From Cyanobacteria bacterium RI_101 (GTDB lineage: Bacteria > Cyanobacteriota > Cyanobacteriia > Cyanobacteriales > Microcystaceae), in NCBI GenBank assembly GCA_016471375.1, contig WGLZ01000008.1:1-63298 (forward strand): a stretch of DNA of 63,298 nt, given 5' to 3'. The notes under the pieces are model-generated. The model was not told the DNA's origin. It searched no databases and saw nothing but the letters and a program-made list of their open reading frames with translations. Positions 36,591 through 47,100 of the stretch are shown piece by piece. The stretch's first letter is position 1, and every line of letters starts with the position of its first letter. The position numbers and the translations under genes are program-made.

Positions 36591-37856
36591 TTAAACAACC
36601 TCTGAGGGAATCGGCAAGGTCACGGTGAAACAAGCCCCTCCCGTTTGCGGATCGTTGGCGGCGCCGAGGGTTCCCTGATGGGCTTCAATAATTTCTTTGG
36701 CGATGGCCAACCCCAAGCCGCTCCCGGAACGGGGAGATTGGCCCCGATGGCGGGAGGGATCGCCCCGGTAAAGGCGGTTAAAAATAAAGGGTAGATCCTG
36801 GGGATTAAAACCGGCGCCTTGATCCAACACTTGCACCTGGGCTTGGGAGGAGCCTAAATCGGCGCGAACCGTAATCACCCCCGTCTCTGGACTATGTTTC
36901 AGACAATTGTCAAATAAATTGATAAACACTTGAATGAGTCGATCCCGGTCGCCCCGAAGCCATAACTGCTCGGCGCCTTGGTAATCCAGTTGAATCTGTT
37001 TTTCCTGAGCTAAGGGTAACAGGCGCTGCCAACTGGAGAGCAAAACGTCTCGCAGATCCAAATCTTCTAAGTCGAGGCACTGCCCCGGATTCTCCGTAAT
37101 TTGAGAGAGACTGAGCCATTCGTCCACCAGGGTGCGTAGGCGCTCGGTTTCCGTCAACATTTGCCCCACCCAGGCCTGTTCCGGGGATTGGAGCCGGGGA
37201 AAGAGGGCCTCGGCCACTAGAGAAATGGCCGTTAGGGGCGTGCGTAACTCGTGGGTCAGATCGGCGAAAACCTGATTGCGACTACGGCGTAGTTCCGCGA
37301 GGGGCTGGAGATTTTCGATAAAAATGGCCACCTGTCCATCGGACAAAGGATAGCTATAGCCCTTCAAGAGCCAGGAGGAGAGATTGCCTGGATTAAGGGT
37401 CTCCGGGGTAATGGGCGGAAAAAAAAGCCATTCCTGAATATGGGGGGTCTGGGTCTGGCGAGTCCGCTCCACCAATTGATCTAATTCGGAAGACCGAACC
37501 CATTCCAGGAGTAGCCGGTACTGTCGCGGCTCCCAGCGGTCAATCTGGAGCCATTTCTGGGCCTGACGGTTACACCAGAGTAAATGGTTGTCTTGATCCA
37601 CCTGGAGATAGCCCCAGGGGGCCTGCTCTAAAATAAATCGGGACTGGTTTCGCTCGTCCAGCAAACGGGATTCCCGGTCTTTGAGGTAAGCGAGTTCCCG
37701 ACGCACTAAAGAAATTAGCGAGAGGGAACGGGCGACCTGAGGCGTATCTTCCAGGGAAGTCAAAAAAGGCATTAACCGGCGCTTGAGGCGCCAGCGCTCC
37801 CCCAATCCCAGGGCAAAGCCTAGGAGGCCGCCCAAAACTAGGGCCAAAACATCCAT
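36591..37856 (-). CDS. sphS: Sensor histidine kinase, SphS/PhoR-like
   Basis: This 421-residue kinase has an N-terminal hydrophobic segment (2-19), a PAS-like domain (about 70-185, ILEQAPWGYLQVDQDNHLLWCN), a dimerisation/phosphoacceptor domain with His202 in FADLTHELRTPLTAI, and a catalytic ATP-binding domain (NLFDNCLKHSP, DQGAGF, GSGLGLAIAKEIIEAHQG). It lies 68 bp downstream of a PhoB-type regulator gene on the same strand, matching the SphS-SphR phosphate-sensing pair of cyanobacteria. The specific phosphate role is inferred from this arrangement. Confidence 0.85.
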   Translation of the reverse strand: MDVLALVLGGLLGFALGLGERWRLKRRLMPFLTSLEDTPQVARSLSLISLVRRELAYLKDRESRLLDERNQSRFILEQAPWGYLQVDQDNHLLWCNRQAQKWLQIDRWEPRQYRLLLEWVRSSELDQLVERTRQTQTPHIQEWLFFPPITPETLNPGNLSSWLLKGYSYPLSDGQVAIFIENLQPLAELRRSRNQVFADLTHELRTPLTAISLVAEALFPRLQSPEQAWVGQMLTETERLRTLVDEWLSLSQITENPGQCLDLEDLDLRDVLLSSWQRLLPLAQEKQIQLDYQGAEQLWLRGDRDRLIQVFINLFDNCLKHSPETGVITVRADLGSSQAQVQVLDQGAGFNPQDLPFIFNRLYRGDPSRHRGQSPRSGSGLGLAIAKEIIEAHQGTLGAANDPQTGGACFTVTLPIPSEVV

Positions 37857-37924
37857 CGCTTCTCCCCGCGGTCGCTACGCCAACACCTATTTAGAATAGA
37901 CGAGGTTAAGAGAAAATTAACAGT

Positions 37925-38677
37925 CTAGCCAAACCGATAGCCAAAACCTCTGACCGTAATAATATACTCAGGCTGACTGGGATCCAGCTCTAATTTTTCC
38001 CGTAACCAGCGGATATGAACGTCCACGGTTTTGGTGTCGCCTAAAAAATCCATGCCCCAGACTTGCTCGATCAGTTGCTCCCTCGACCAAACCCGGCGGG
38101 GATGGGTCATAAACAATTCCAGCAGGCGGTATTCCTTCGGCGCTAGGTTGACCTCTTCTCCCCGCAGAACCACTCGACATTCCTTGGGATAGAGCACCAA
38201 ATCCCGAAACTTGCGGAAGGTGTTGGTGGAACCGGCGCCGAAACTTTGGCGCCGAATCAGAGCCCGACAACGGGCGACCAATTCTCGCATACTAAAGGGT
38301 TTGCTCAGGTAATCATCGGCGCCGACTTCTAGCCCCAAAACCCGATCCGTTTCGCTGGCCTTGGCGCTGACGATGAGGATGGGCAGGGTGTTGCCCTGGT
38401 AACGGAGGGTGCGGCAAATATCTAAACCATTGACCTGGGGAAGCATCAGATCCAGCAACATCAGATCGATAGGCGGTTGATTGGAGGCGGCTTCAATCTC
38501 TTGAATCAGCGCCAAGGCGCTGCGGCCATCCTCCGCCCAGAGGACGTCGTAGCCTTCTTCCTGGAGCGCCAGAACTAACATTTGCCGGATCACTTCTTCA
38601 TCTTCCACCACCAGGATCCGGTAAGTTTGACTTAATTTCTGGGCGGACGCATACTGGGGAACGTCAAGGGATAGCAT
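37925..38677 (-). CDS. sphR: Response regulator, OmpR/PhoB family, SphR-like
   Basis: This 250-residue regulator has a receiver domain (about 19-140) with the acidic pair VVEDEE, phosphoacceptor Asp76 in LLDLMLP and the Lys in DDYLSKPF. A winged-helix DNA-binding domain follows (about 155-248: NLAPKEYRLLELFMTHPRRVWSREQLIEQVWG, TVDVHIRWLREKLE, RGFGYRFG). The N-terminal MLSLDVPQYASAQKLSQTYR leader is longer than in E. coli PhoB. It pairs with the downstream kinase. Confidence 0.87.
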   Translation of the reverse strand: MLSLDVPQYASAQKLSQTYRILVVEDEEVIRQMLVLALQEEGYDVLWAEDGRSALALIQEIEAASNQPPIDLMLLDLMLPQVNGLDICRTLRYQGNTLPILIVSAKASETDRVLGLEVGADDYLSKPFSMRELVARCRALIRRQSFGAGSTNTFRKFRDLVLYPKECRVVLRGEEVNLAPKEYRLLELFMTHPRRVWSREQLIEQVWGMDFLGDTKTVDVHIRWLREKLELDPSQPEYIITVRGFGYRFG

Positions 38678-38908
38678 AAAAACCTTCTAGTGCTTGCTCC
38701 TATGCCCAGATATATCACGAATTCAGGGCAGGGGTGACGGGACAACTGTATGATTTGTTACCATTTTTATTTTTTTCAGCGCCGGTAGGGAGGACGGCCC
38801 TTGCCCCAAGTTGGGTTTAAGCCAAAGTGGAAGATTTGCTTAAATTTTTCCATCGGCGCCTTCAGAATCCCCCCTAACCCCCCTTTGAAAGGGGGGAACA
38901 GATAAGCC
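38678..38908. repeat. Spacer with CCCCTAACCCC repeat hairpin
   Basis: At 38865-38900 CCCCCCTAACCCCCCTTTG pairs with AAAGGGGGG, a short interspersed repeat also seen at 51535. The rest of the spacer, which should contain the sphR promoter, shows no clear signals. Confidence 0.5.
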
Positions 38909-39901
38909 CTACTTCTGCAACCAACTAAACATGGCCCGCAGATCCTTGCCCACCTCTTCAATCAGGGTCTCCGACTCCCGGCGCCGCATGGCGGTGAAGC
39001 CCGGTTTGCCCGCTTGATTTTCCAGCACAAATTCCCGAGCGAAGGCGCCGGTTTGAATTTCCGCTAGAATTTGACGCATTTCCGCCCGAGTTTCATCGGT
39101 AATAATGCGGGGGCCCCGAGTCAGGTCGCCGTACTCGGCGGTGTTGGAAATGCTGTCCCGCATTTTGGCTAAGCCGCCTTCCACAATTAGATCCACAATC
39201 AGTTTGACTTCGTGGAGACACTCAAAGTAGGCCAACTCCGGCTGATAGCCGGCTTCCACCAGGGTGTCGAACCCGGCCTTAATCAGCGCCGTTAAACCGC
39301 CGCAGAGCACCACTTGCTCCCCGAACAAATCCGTCTCCGTTTCTTCCCGGAAAGTGGTTTCTAAAATGCCGGCCCGAGTGCCGCCGATCCCCTTGGCGTA
39401 GGCCATGGCTCGCTCCCGAGCTTGACCGCTGGCGTCTTGATAGACCGCGAACAGCGCCGGCACCCCTTGCCCTTGCTCGTAGGTTCTGCGCACCAGATGA
39501 CCGGGCCCCTTCGGCGCCACCATGACCACATCCACAAAGGGAGGCGGCACAATCTGGGCGAAGTTGATATTAAAGCCGTGGGCGAAGAAGAGGACGTTCC
39601 CCTCCTGAAGGTGGGGCGCGATTTCCGCCTGGTAAATGGTTTTTTGGACTTCGTCCGGCAGAAGGATCATCACCCAATCCGCTTTTTGGGCGGCCTCGGC
39701 TACGGATAAGACCGTTAACCCCGCCGCTTCCGCCTTGGCGACGGAAGGACTGCCGCTATAGAGTCCCACCACCACATTGACGCCGCTGTCTTTTAAATTC
39801 AGGGCGTGGGCATGGCCCTGGGAGCCATAACCAATAATCGCCACGGTCTTGCCGTTAAGAAGATCAAGATTGGCGTCTTGATCATAATACATACGAGCCA
39901 C
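38909..39901 (-). CDS. ilvC: Ketol-acid reductoisomerase
   Basis: This 330-residue class I enzyme carries out isomerisation and NADPH-dependent reduction of acetohydroxy acids in Val/Ile/Leu synthesis. The Rossmann motif is [17 protein letters not shown]; the metal-binding [19 protein letters not shown] and [15 protein letters not shown] segments are intact. I choose a GTG start at 39901 ([13 protein letters not shown]), because AAGGAG lies eight bases upstream. An ATG seven codons earlier (39922) would put that ribosome-binding site inside the coding sequence. Confidence 0.95.
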   Translation of the reverse strand: MARMYYDQDANLDLLNGKTVAIIGYGSQGHAHALNLKDSGVNVVVGLYSGSPSVAKAEAAGLTVLSVAEAAQKADWVMILLPDEVQKTIYQAEIAPHLQEGNVLFFAHGFNINFAQIVPPPFVDVVMVAPKGPGHLVRRTYEQGQGVPALFAVYQDASGQARERAMAYAKGIGGTRAGILETTFREETETDLFGEQVVLCGGLTALIKAGFDTLVEAGYQPELAYFECLHEVKLIVDLIVEGGLAKMRDSISNTAEYGDLTRGPRIITDETRAEMRQILAEIQTGAFAREFVLENQAGKPGFTAMRRRESETLIEEVGKDLRAMFSWLQK

Positions 39902-39983
39902 GCTAGGGTCTCCTTTCCACAAAGAGTAAAATTCTGCAAACTCTGCAAACTCTATATGATATCAGTCGCCGGGGCGTTAACCC

Positions 39984-40007
39984 AAAAAAAATCCCCCGCT
40001 GGGGGGG
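39984..40007 (-). terminator. Rho-independent terminator after the DUF4912 gene
   Basis: On the minus strand a C-run, AGC loop and GGGGG are followed by A and eight T. It lies about 30 bp past the DUF4912 stop. Confidence 0.8.
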
Positions 40008-40035
40008 AACTGGGTTGGCAACTTGTGGGCCGAGA

Positions 40036-41322
40036 TTAGACCGGCCACTCCAACACGGCTTCTTCTTTCGTGTTGGTATGACGGGAAGGCGTTTCTCGGT
40101 TAAATTTCATGTGAATGGAACGGGTTTGTTCGCCGTCCACCGCCACCGCCATGATGGGGTAATCAATTAAACCGTCCTGGAAGGACATCTGGAAGCGGAA
40201 GGTGCCGTCGGGGTTGAGCTTAATGGGACGGCCGCCGATGGTCACCGTGGCGTCGGGTTCCGTCGCGCCGTAAACGATTAATTCCGCGTCCGCCACCAGC
40301 CAGAACTTGCGGGGTTTGTTGGGCGCTTCGGAGGACATAAATTCGGCGCTAGAGACGGCGCCGACGCCCAAACCCATCCCCAGACCGGACAGGGTCAAGG
40401 CGGACAAGCCCGTGATTCCCGAGAGGGTGGGAACGCCGCCCCACATGCCCATCCCGGAAGGAAAGACGTAGGAACTGAGAACCTGTTCCGGCGCCATGGA
40501 GCCGGGGACGTGTTGCATGGAGCCGTAGAGGGAACCGGCTAACCGTTGGGCTTCGGCGCTCTGGGCCAAATCGAAGACCTGGTCGTAGATCCCCGCTTCG
40601 GCGCCGGCGACCCGCTTGCTGGGGGGCACCAGTTGATAGAGGGTTCTGCCTTTGAGGTCTTCGTCCCAGTTAACGGTGATAAAGACATCCTCAACCCAGT
40701 CGGAGGGATAAACCGGCGGAATCCGAATCGGCGCCGAGCGGGCCAGAACTAACCAGCGGCCGTCAAAGGTGCGATAGCCGATATCAAGGGCGTAGTCCCG
40801 GTCGCTGACGGGGATCGGCAGATACCATTCCCGAGCCAACTCGTCGCAGGCGTATTCTTGAACGCTGTGGGGGCTTTGGCTTTGCCAGTCCAGATCCGTG
40901 ACATCGTAGAGCCGGAGGGTCAACTGCTGGCCGCCTTGGCGCCGTAGCTCTTCTTTATGTTCATTACTGACGTCCCAGTAGGCGTAGGCCCATTGGGGGT
41001 CCCGGGGCAGTAAGACGATACGACTTTCCCCGTAGCCGCCGGGGAGATCGCCTAAACCGGCGTCCACCTGGGTCAGGGGAGCGCCGACTTTATCGTCTTG
41101 ACCCAGTTCAAATTTCGAGGCTTCCACAGTTTGTTCCTCCAGAATAGGATTAAGGGATTGTCGGGGAGCGGTTGCAAAGGAGACGGACTGCATTGCGTTG
41201 GCCACCGCCGAGACCAACTCCGATTTACGCATTCGACTGTAACGGGAGATGTTGTATTCGCTGGCGACGCGCCGGAGTTGTCGCAGGGTCATCTCTTCCA
41301 AGGGGGGACGTTCCTGTGCCAT
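40036..41322 (-). CDS. DUF4912 domain-containing protein
   Basis: This 428-residue protein has a Rho-N/SAP-like head (PPLEEMTLRQLRRVASEYNISRYSRMRKSELVSAV, residues 4-40), a DUF4912 domain (about 95-225: RIVLLPRDPQWAYAYWDVSNEHKEEL to RSAPIRIPP) and a glycine-rich middle. A C-terminal Ig-like segment (FWLVADAELIVYGATEPDATVTIGGRPIKL) follows. This architecture is widespread in cyanobacteria without a proven role; the head suggests nucleic-acid binding. ATG 41322 is preferred over an 18-residue extension to 41376. Confidence 0.85.
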   Translation of the reverse strand: MAQERPPLEEMTLRQLRRVASEYNISRYSRMRKSELVSAVANAMQSVSFATAPRQSLNPILEEQTVEASKFELGQDDKVGAPLTQVDAGLGDLPGGYGESRIVLLPRDPQWAYAYWDVSNEHKEELRRQGGQQLTLRLYDVTDLDWQSQSPHSVQEYACDELAREWYLPIPVSDRDYALDIGYRTFDGRWLVLARSAPIRIPPVYPSDWVEDVFITVNWDEDLKGRTLYQLVPPSKRVAGAEAGIYDQVFDLAQSAEAQRLAGSLYGSMQHVPGSMAPEQVLSSYVFPSGMGMWGGVPTLSGITGLSALTLSGLGMGLGVGAVSSAEFMSSEAPNKPRKFWLVADAELIVYGATEPDATVTIGGRPIKLNPDGTFRFQMSFQDGLIDYPIMAVAVDGEQTRSIHMKFNRETPSRHTNTKEEAVLEWPV

Positions 41323-41878
41323 GAGGATAACTCTCCAATCGTTTAGAACTCCTAAGCGTGCTGAAGACGAGTTCAAAGAGCCAAGAGACTAAGGAAATTT
41401 GAGTCGTCTGGTCAACGGGGACGTTTAGGTGACAGGGCGACTCCCTCGGGGATAGGAATTTATACCCAGCGGGGATCGCTTGCTTAACCTTATGTAACAG
41501 AACCCCTCCCGGAATCGTCAAGGGGATCCATCGCTTATTTCGGGGACTTCAACGGCGCTATACCCCTTTCGGGGATCGCTATGTCAGAGAATCTTGATAA
41601 AAAGACCGATCCGATGTCCGGTGGCGGCGCCGCCGATTTCAATGTCAGGTTTTCTTGATATTTGTCGGAGCTAGCTTTTCAGAGGAAGCCTCAAAACCGG
41701 TTTTGTTCGTACCAATCCTATCCGCGCAATCACGGACGCGCCTTCTCCTTGCTCAGACGCTCTTTCGGTAAAGTCCATAAGTTCTTTCTGGTTTGAATCC
41801 TGTATAATCCTGAAGGCAATTCCTTAAAACTGTCCCGTCGCCCTTAAAGAACCAAAGTATTTCAAATATTGATATTTT
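41323..41878. other. Long divergent intergenic region
   Basis: This 556-bp region separates the divergent DUF4912 and glycosyltransferase genes. CCCCTTTCGGGG at about 41563 is a short hairpin. TATAAT at 41803-41808 is a candidate -10 for the glycosyltransferase, without a convincing -35. No open frame above 30 codons looks real, and no tRNA or known riboswitch structure is recognised. The size leaves room for an unrecognised small RNA. Confidence 0.35.
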
Positions 41879-43150
41879 ATGAAAATCGCGATCCTGACCC
41901 AATTTTTCCCGCCGGATTACGCCGCCACGGGGCAGTTGATCGAAGAGTTGGCGACGGGTTTAACGGAGCGGGGCCAGGAAGTGCAGGTCTTTGTGGGGCA
42001 ACCGGGCTACGCCTACGATCAGCCTTTGGCGACGCCGGTGGAGGTTCAGAACGGGGTCTTGATCCGTCGCACCCGCACTTCTCGCATTTGGCCGGAGCGG
42101 ATTCGGGGGCGGGCCGTGGGCGGTTTGCTCTATTGTTTAAGGGCGCTGGTGAAACTCCGCAAGCGCCACCGTCAAGGGGATCTTTTACTGGTGACGACGG
42201 AGCCGCCCTATTTAGGCATTTTAGCCCTAGCCTTGAAAGTCCTCTACCGGCGCCCCTACGTTAGCCTGATTTACGATCTTTACCCCGATGTGGTGGCGGC
42301 ACTGGGGGTTCTGCCGGCGGATCATTGGTTGATCAAGTTTTGGCAAATCCTCAATCAACAGGTCTGGCGACAGGCGGAGGCGATCATTGTTCTCAGTTCC
42401 ACGATGCAAGATCTGATTGTGGCGCAATGTCCAGAAACCAAGGGTAAAATTACTGTTATCCACAACTGGACAGATCTAGAGTCGATCCAACCCTTGCCCA
42501 AGTCAGAGAATACATTCGCCAGAGAACAGGGTCTAGACCAGATTTTCACCATTTTATATTCCGGCAATCTCGGGCGCTGTCACGATATTGAAACCATCAT
42601 GGAGGCGGCGCTGATTCTACGGGAAGCGCCGGTTCGGTTTGTCGTTATTGGCAAGGGAGCGAAACTGCGACCGTTTAAAGCCTTTGTGGAAGAGCGCCGT
42701 TTAAATAACTGCCTCTTTTTGCCTCTTCAGTCCAAGGAAATGATCCCCTATTCCCTCACGGCCTGCGACCTGAGTTTGGTGAGTTTAGACAAAGGCATGG
42801 AGGGTCTGATCGCCCCGAGTAAGTTTTACAGTTGTCTGGCGGTGGGGCGCCCCGTCGCAGTGATTTGCGAACCCCATTCCTATCTGCGGCAGATTGTGGA
42901 AGCCGCGGACTGCGGCCGGGCTATTGTCAACGGCGACGCCCAGGGGCTAGCGGACTTTATCGAAACCTTGAGACAGCGCCCCGAGATGGTGGAGCGCCTA
43001 GGGCGCCGGGCCCGGGATTACGCGGAACGGCATTTTTCCCGGGATCATTGCATTGACCAGTACGCCGACTTGTTGACGGGTCTGGCCCCCCGAAACGGGA
43101 TGGTAATTCCTCCCCAGTCAAAACTGGACTATGAACGTCTAAAGCGTTAG
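41879..43150 (+). CDS. Glycosyltransferase family 4
   Basis: This 423-residue GT-B enzyme starts MKIAILTQFFPPDYAATGQLIEELA, the WcaI/WbuB-like beginning. It has YDLYPDVVAALG and the nucleotide-sugar region FTILYSGNLGRCHDIETIMEAA, then VVIGKGAKLRPF and APSKFYSCLAVGRPVAVI. Such enzymes add a sugar to a growing exopolysaccharide or O-chain. No signal peptide is present. It stands alone rather than in a polysaccharide cluster; the acceptor and donor are unknown. Confidence 0.88.
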   Translation: MKIAILTQFFPPDYAATGQLIEELATGLTERGQEVQVFVGQPGYAYDQPLATPVEVQNGVLIRRTRTSRIWPERIRGRAVGGLLYCLRALVKLRKRHRQGDLLLVTTEPPYLGILALALKVLYRRPYVSLIYDLYPDVVAALGVLPADHWLIKFWQILNQQVWRQAEAIIVLSSTMQDLIVAQCPETKGKITVIHNWTDLESIQPLPKSENTFAREQGLDQIFTILYSGNLGRCHDIETIMEAALILREAPVRFVVIGKGAKLRPFKAFVEERRLNNCLFLPLQSKEMIPYSLTACDLSLVSLDKGMEGLIAPSKFYSCLAVGRPVAVICEPHSYLRQIVEAADCGRAIVNGDAQGLADFIETLRQRPEMVERLGRRARDYAERHFSRDHCIDQYADLLTGLAPRNGMVIPPQSKLDYERLKR

Positions 43151-43157
43151 TGGGGAT

Positions 43158-44111
43158 TCAACCAAATTCTCCCGGCTCCTCGATTTTCCAAAGGCCGGCG
43201 CCGAAACTCTGGAGTTTAGCCGGAGCGATCAAGCGCCGCTCGGCGCCGGCGGGAGACAAGGCGAAAATGCCGGGGTTGTCTTCCAGTTGGTTAATGACTC
43301 GTCCCACGTTGGGGAGGGTGATGTTGGGAATCAGCCAGGCGGCGCCGTCGGCGGAAAAGCCGAGATAGGAAGCTTGGCCGACATCGGCGAGGGTTTCAAA
43401 TTCCACTTGGGAGCGCCCGTCTAGGGAGGATTGACTGCCTTCCACGGAGGCTTGGGTGGGCTTGAGGGGGAAAAAAATGGCGCTGTGGAAGTAGGGGATG
43501 CTTTTTTGGTTAAATTGACTGATAATTTCTTTTAATTCGGAGATGGGAGTCGGATCAATCTCTGAGGATGCTGATGTTTTTGGTAAAACCTCTGGGGACT
43601 TCGCTAAATTTTCCGTTGGTACATAAGAGGGAGTATCCGCGGGGAAAAACGGCGGAATGGTGGGTTTGCCCTGTTCTAGGAGTAGGATACGCTCCCGTTG
43701 CTGTTGCACTTCTTTGGATAATTCCGGCAGGCGCTCGATCCAAACTTGCAGTTTTTGGTAATTGCTTTTAAATTTATGGTAACTCTGGGCTTGCTCTTCT
43801 TTTAAACCTTCTAATTTCTGAGTCAGGGTTTTGATCTCCTGTTGACTCTCCCGGTAGTTTTTAGTCAGTTGCTTAAGCTGGCGGTCTTGTTTTTCCAGAA
43901 AAATAACGCTGATTAAGCCTGTGGCGGCGCCGATAAAACCCAAGCCAAAGGCCCAAAGGGTAGGATTGGCTAGGCGCTCGGTTAAGGACGGTTCCGATTG
44001 TCCCTGAACGCCTAGGATTGTTAGATCTAGGCTAACCGCAAATGCGTGACTTCCCATCGGCGCCGTTAGCGCCAGGCTTAAAACCAAACTTCCTAATAGC
44101 GGCGGTTTCAT
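43158..44111 (-). CDS. Membrane-anchored coiled-coil protein, partner of Hsp70-like ATPase
   Basis: This protein of about 317 residues has a signal-like N-terminus (KPPLLGSLVLSLALTAPMGSHAFA), then a TM helix (LWAFGLGFIGAATGLISVIFL, about 53-73) followed by a coiled coil (about 75-150). A low-complexity linker leads to a C-terminal globular domain (about 190-315, containing SIPYFHSAIFFPLKP and FALSPAGAERRLIAPAKLQSFGAGLWKI). The ATG at 44111 forms a TGATG junction with the upstream ATPase gene, so the two are translationally coupled. I do not recognise the C-terminal domain. It could tether the ATPase to the membrane. Confidence 0.6.
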   Translation of the reverse strand: MKPPLLGSLVLSLALTAPMGSHAFAVSLDLTILGVQGQSEPSLTERLANPTLWAFGLGFIGAATGLISVIFLEKQDRQLKQLTKNYRESQQEIKTLTQKLEGLKEEQAQSYHKFKSNYQKLQVWIERLPELSKEVQQQRERILLLEQGKPTIPPFFPADTPSYVPTENLAKSPEVLPKTSASSEIDPTPISELKEIISQFNQKSIPYFHSAIFFPLKPTQASVEGSQSSLDGRSQVEFETLADVGQASYLGFSADGAAWLIPNITLPNVGRVINQLEDNPGIFALSPAGAERRLIAPAKLQSFGAGLWKIEEPGEFG

Positions 44112-47100
44112 CAATTTTTCCCTCCAGTTTTAGCCCACTGATCCGCCAATAACCCCACCAAACAACGTAGGGCTAGGAGGAAGGGCGGCTCTGGCTCAAA
44201 GTCCCCCACAGCGCCTTTTTTCTGTAAACAGGTTTTGGTGATTTCCGTTTCCAGAAGGGTTTTTAAGTTAGCGTTGAGGGTTAATAAACCGCCGCCGGAG
44301 AAATTGCGGAGGGGATCAATTTCCTGAATATTTTCATCCTGAATAACCTGATTAAAATGGGTTAGATAACGCTCTAACTCCTCCAGGTTGGGAATGCGAA
44401 ACTCTTCGATTTCTTCCCAGGCGCTGTCTAGCTTTAGGCGCTCTCCCGGAGGATAGACGGCGCCGTTAATGAGACAGGTTTCCCCCACAAAGGGATAGTC
44501 CTTTTGCTGTTGCTCCAAACCTTCTAACCTCGTGCCGCCTGGCGATACCACTAAACCGCAACAGGTTTCCTGTTTAGGGCGGTCGGAGAGGGTGATTAAA
44601 TCCGGGTTGGGGGTTAAATCAGAGGCTAAGACTAAAAGACCCCGCGCCAAATTGTTAACCTCAGATTTAGGCGTATAGTTCCCCGTGGGACTGAGCCAGT
44701 GGAGAAAACGGGAGCCGTGGCCGCCAATCAGTAAAGCGGTGGCTCGGGTTTGGTTCAAAAGTTTATTTTCCGCCCCTAAATATTTTTGGGTTAAACCGAG
44801 GTAATGAAATAATCCCCCTAGGGCGAAGGCCACCAGGGTGCGGAACTCCCGGTTGCGTTGCTTGCCGGCGTTCATCACATAGCCGTCGGCTAAAATGCGG
44901 TCGGCGTTGCCCCGCAGATAGGTGTCCAGCGCCGAATTGAAATTGGTTTTACTGCTCAACACCTGACGCACGGACTTGGCCGCCTCCGGGGGTAGACCAA
45001 AAATATCGCCGATAAAGGCCAAATTGGGTTGCAAAATCCGGTGGAAAATATCCCGCCCGGCGTAGGGCACCGAGGCTTGGTGAACGAGGGTGTTTTCCTG
45101 CCAGAGGGAAATATCGGAGGTGCCGCCGCCGATGTCCACACAGGTGGTGTGGACTAGATTTTTGCCTAAACTGTCGGCGAAAAATTGAGCGAAGGCGACG
45201 CTTTCCGTGCGAACGCTCAGGTCGTCATGGCTTTGACCGGAGACTGTTTCTAATTGTTTAAGGACTGTCCGCCAGGAATTTTCGTAACCGTTGGTTTCCA
45301 TGGTGGAAAAAGCCGAGGGATAGGAAATGGCCCAGTTAAGGGTTCTCACTTCCTCATTGGCCGCCTGGGCGGCGATTAAACGAGCCAACTGCCCCAAAAA
45401 CGGGCGCTGGTACTGGACTTGTTGCCATTTAATATTGGTTTTGATGTAGTCCTTATCAAAATCAAAGCGATCCAAACGGGGCACATAAACCCGAGCGTCG
45501 CTCATCACCGCCGGAATCAGCCCCTCCGATTCCCGCCACCCCCGAGTCGTTAAAACCGTGGATAGGGGCGGGTTTTCCCCTTCGGGAATCAGACCCTCCG
45601 GCGCGAAGAACTCCCGGTAGGTGATGGCTTGAACGTCTTCTAACGTCCGGGTGATTTTTAACAAATGGGTCTGTAATTGCAGACGTTCCGGTTGCCCGCT
45701 CCCTTTCCGAACATAAATATTAGTAAAGGAGGTGCCAAAATCTACCCCCACGGTCCAGGTTTGGGCGCCGCCCACCTGGGGAACGGGAACTTTCAGGGGA
45801 ATCAGCCCTAAAAAGCGGGCGTTGCCGTCAATGGCCGCTAGAATATCCGGGAACTGGTCACATTTCCAGTATTGAAAAACCTCTTGCCCCGATTTGCGCA
45901 ATTCCTGAACGGCGCCGGGACAGGGTTGCTCTAGGGTAAAGGCCAGACCGCCAAAGTCCTCGGTTTTTTCCACCAGCAGAAAATATTCCCGCCAGGAACC
46001 GGGGGGCACGTTGGGCCAGAGCGCCAGGGTGGGAAACTCCTGTTTGAGTTCGTTTTCCGGCCGCAGGGGAAAGTCTTTATAAATGGGGTAGTTCACCGGT
46101 TGACCGAAACCCGTCAGCCGCAGGGTTAAGGAGACCCGGACGCCGGGGCCCTCCGGGGTCTGAACGGCGCTTAAACTGACCTGATTTTCCAGATCCCGGC
46201 TGGTGAAAAATTCCCCCATAAAGTCCGCCAGGGGCAACAGGATAGAGAGGTCTTCTAGGTTTAATTTCTGGTCTAACCAAGCGCCGGGCAGAAGCCCCCG
46301 ACTACGACGGTAATAGAGATTGTCCGTAAACAAATCCGCCGGGGAAACAAAAAGGGCGTCGGCCCGCCGGTGCCGCTCGGGGTCAAAACCGGGGAGGGGC
46401 GAGGAATCAATGACGTTAATTTCCCGAGCGTCCCTTCCCAAGAGTCCCGGCAGTTGCCGTTCGTCGATCACATAGAGTCGGCGCTGAGCGCCTTTCCCCG
46501 TTGAGGGCAAAACCTGGACATTGGACGGCGCCGCCACCGCCCGGGCGGGATAGAGCGCCGACAGAGGCGCGGGCGTTAAGGGAACGCCGTAGGGGAGGGT
46601 TTCGGCGCTGGGTTGGAAGACGGCGCTTTGGGTAATGTCTAACTCTTTGACAAATTCGGCAATCACGCCCGCGACTTTTTCCGCCAGTTTATCGTTAGCG
46701 GGCTTGTTCCCCCATAATTGTCCCCGCAGATTTTCTAACCAAGGCGCCAAGGTTAACTTTTGACTCGGCGTCAGCCCGTTAAGAATAGGATCCGCGAAAA
46801 ATCCCCCCTTCACCCAGGGAATCCGGCGCTCCACCAGCGGAGCTAGATAACCCTGGGGCGCGACGAGGGTGGCGGGACTGGTGATGCCAATACTGCAATC
46901 TTCCAGTTCAAAGAGATAAAACTCCGACCAGGGCCCCTCCGGGGGAACTAAGGAAAGAACCGTGTCCCGAGGATTGGGCCGTAGATCCCAGAGGCATTTG
47001 CCAAAATCCGTGTTTTGGTAACTTTGCAAGTTAACCGCGGTGGCCGTAATTTTGAGCTTCAAGTTTTCCGCCAGCGCCAGCGCCGCTAGGAAGCCCCGAT

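Noticed and set aside
41323-41878. Riboswitch or small RNA before the glycosyltransferase
   Set aside because: Only a short CCCCTTTCGGGG hairpin and a lone TATAAT are visible; no known conserved core.
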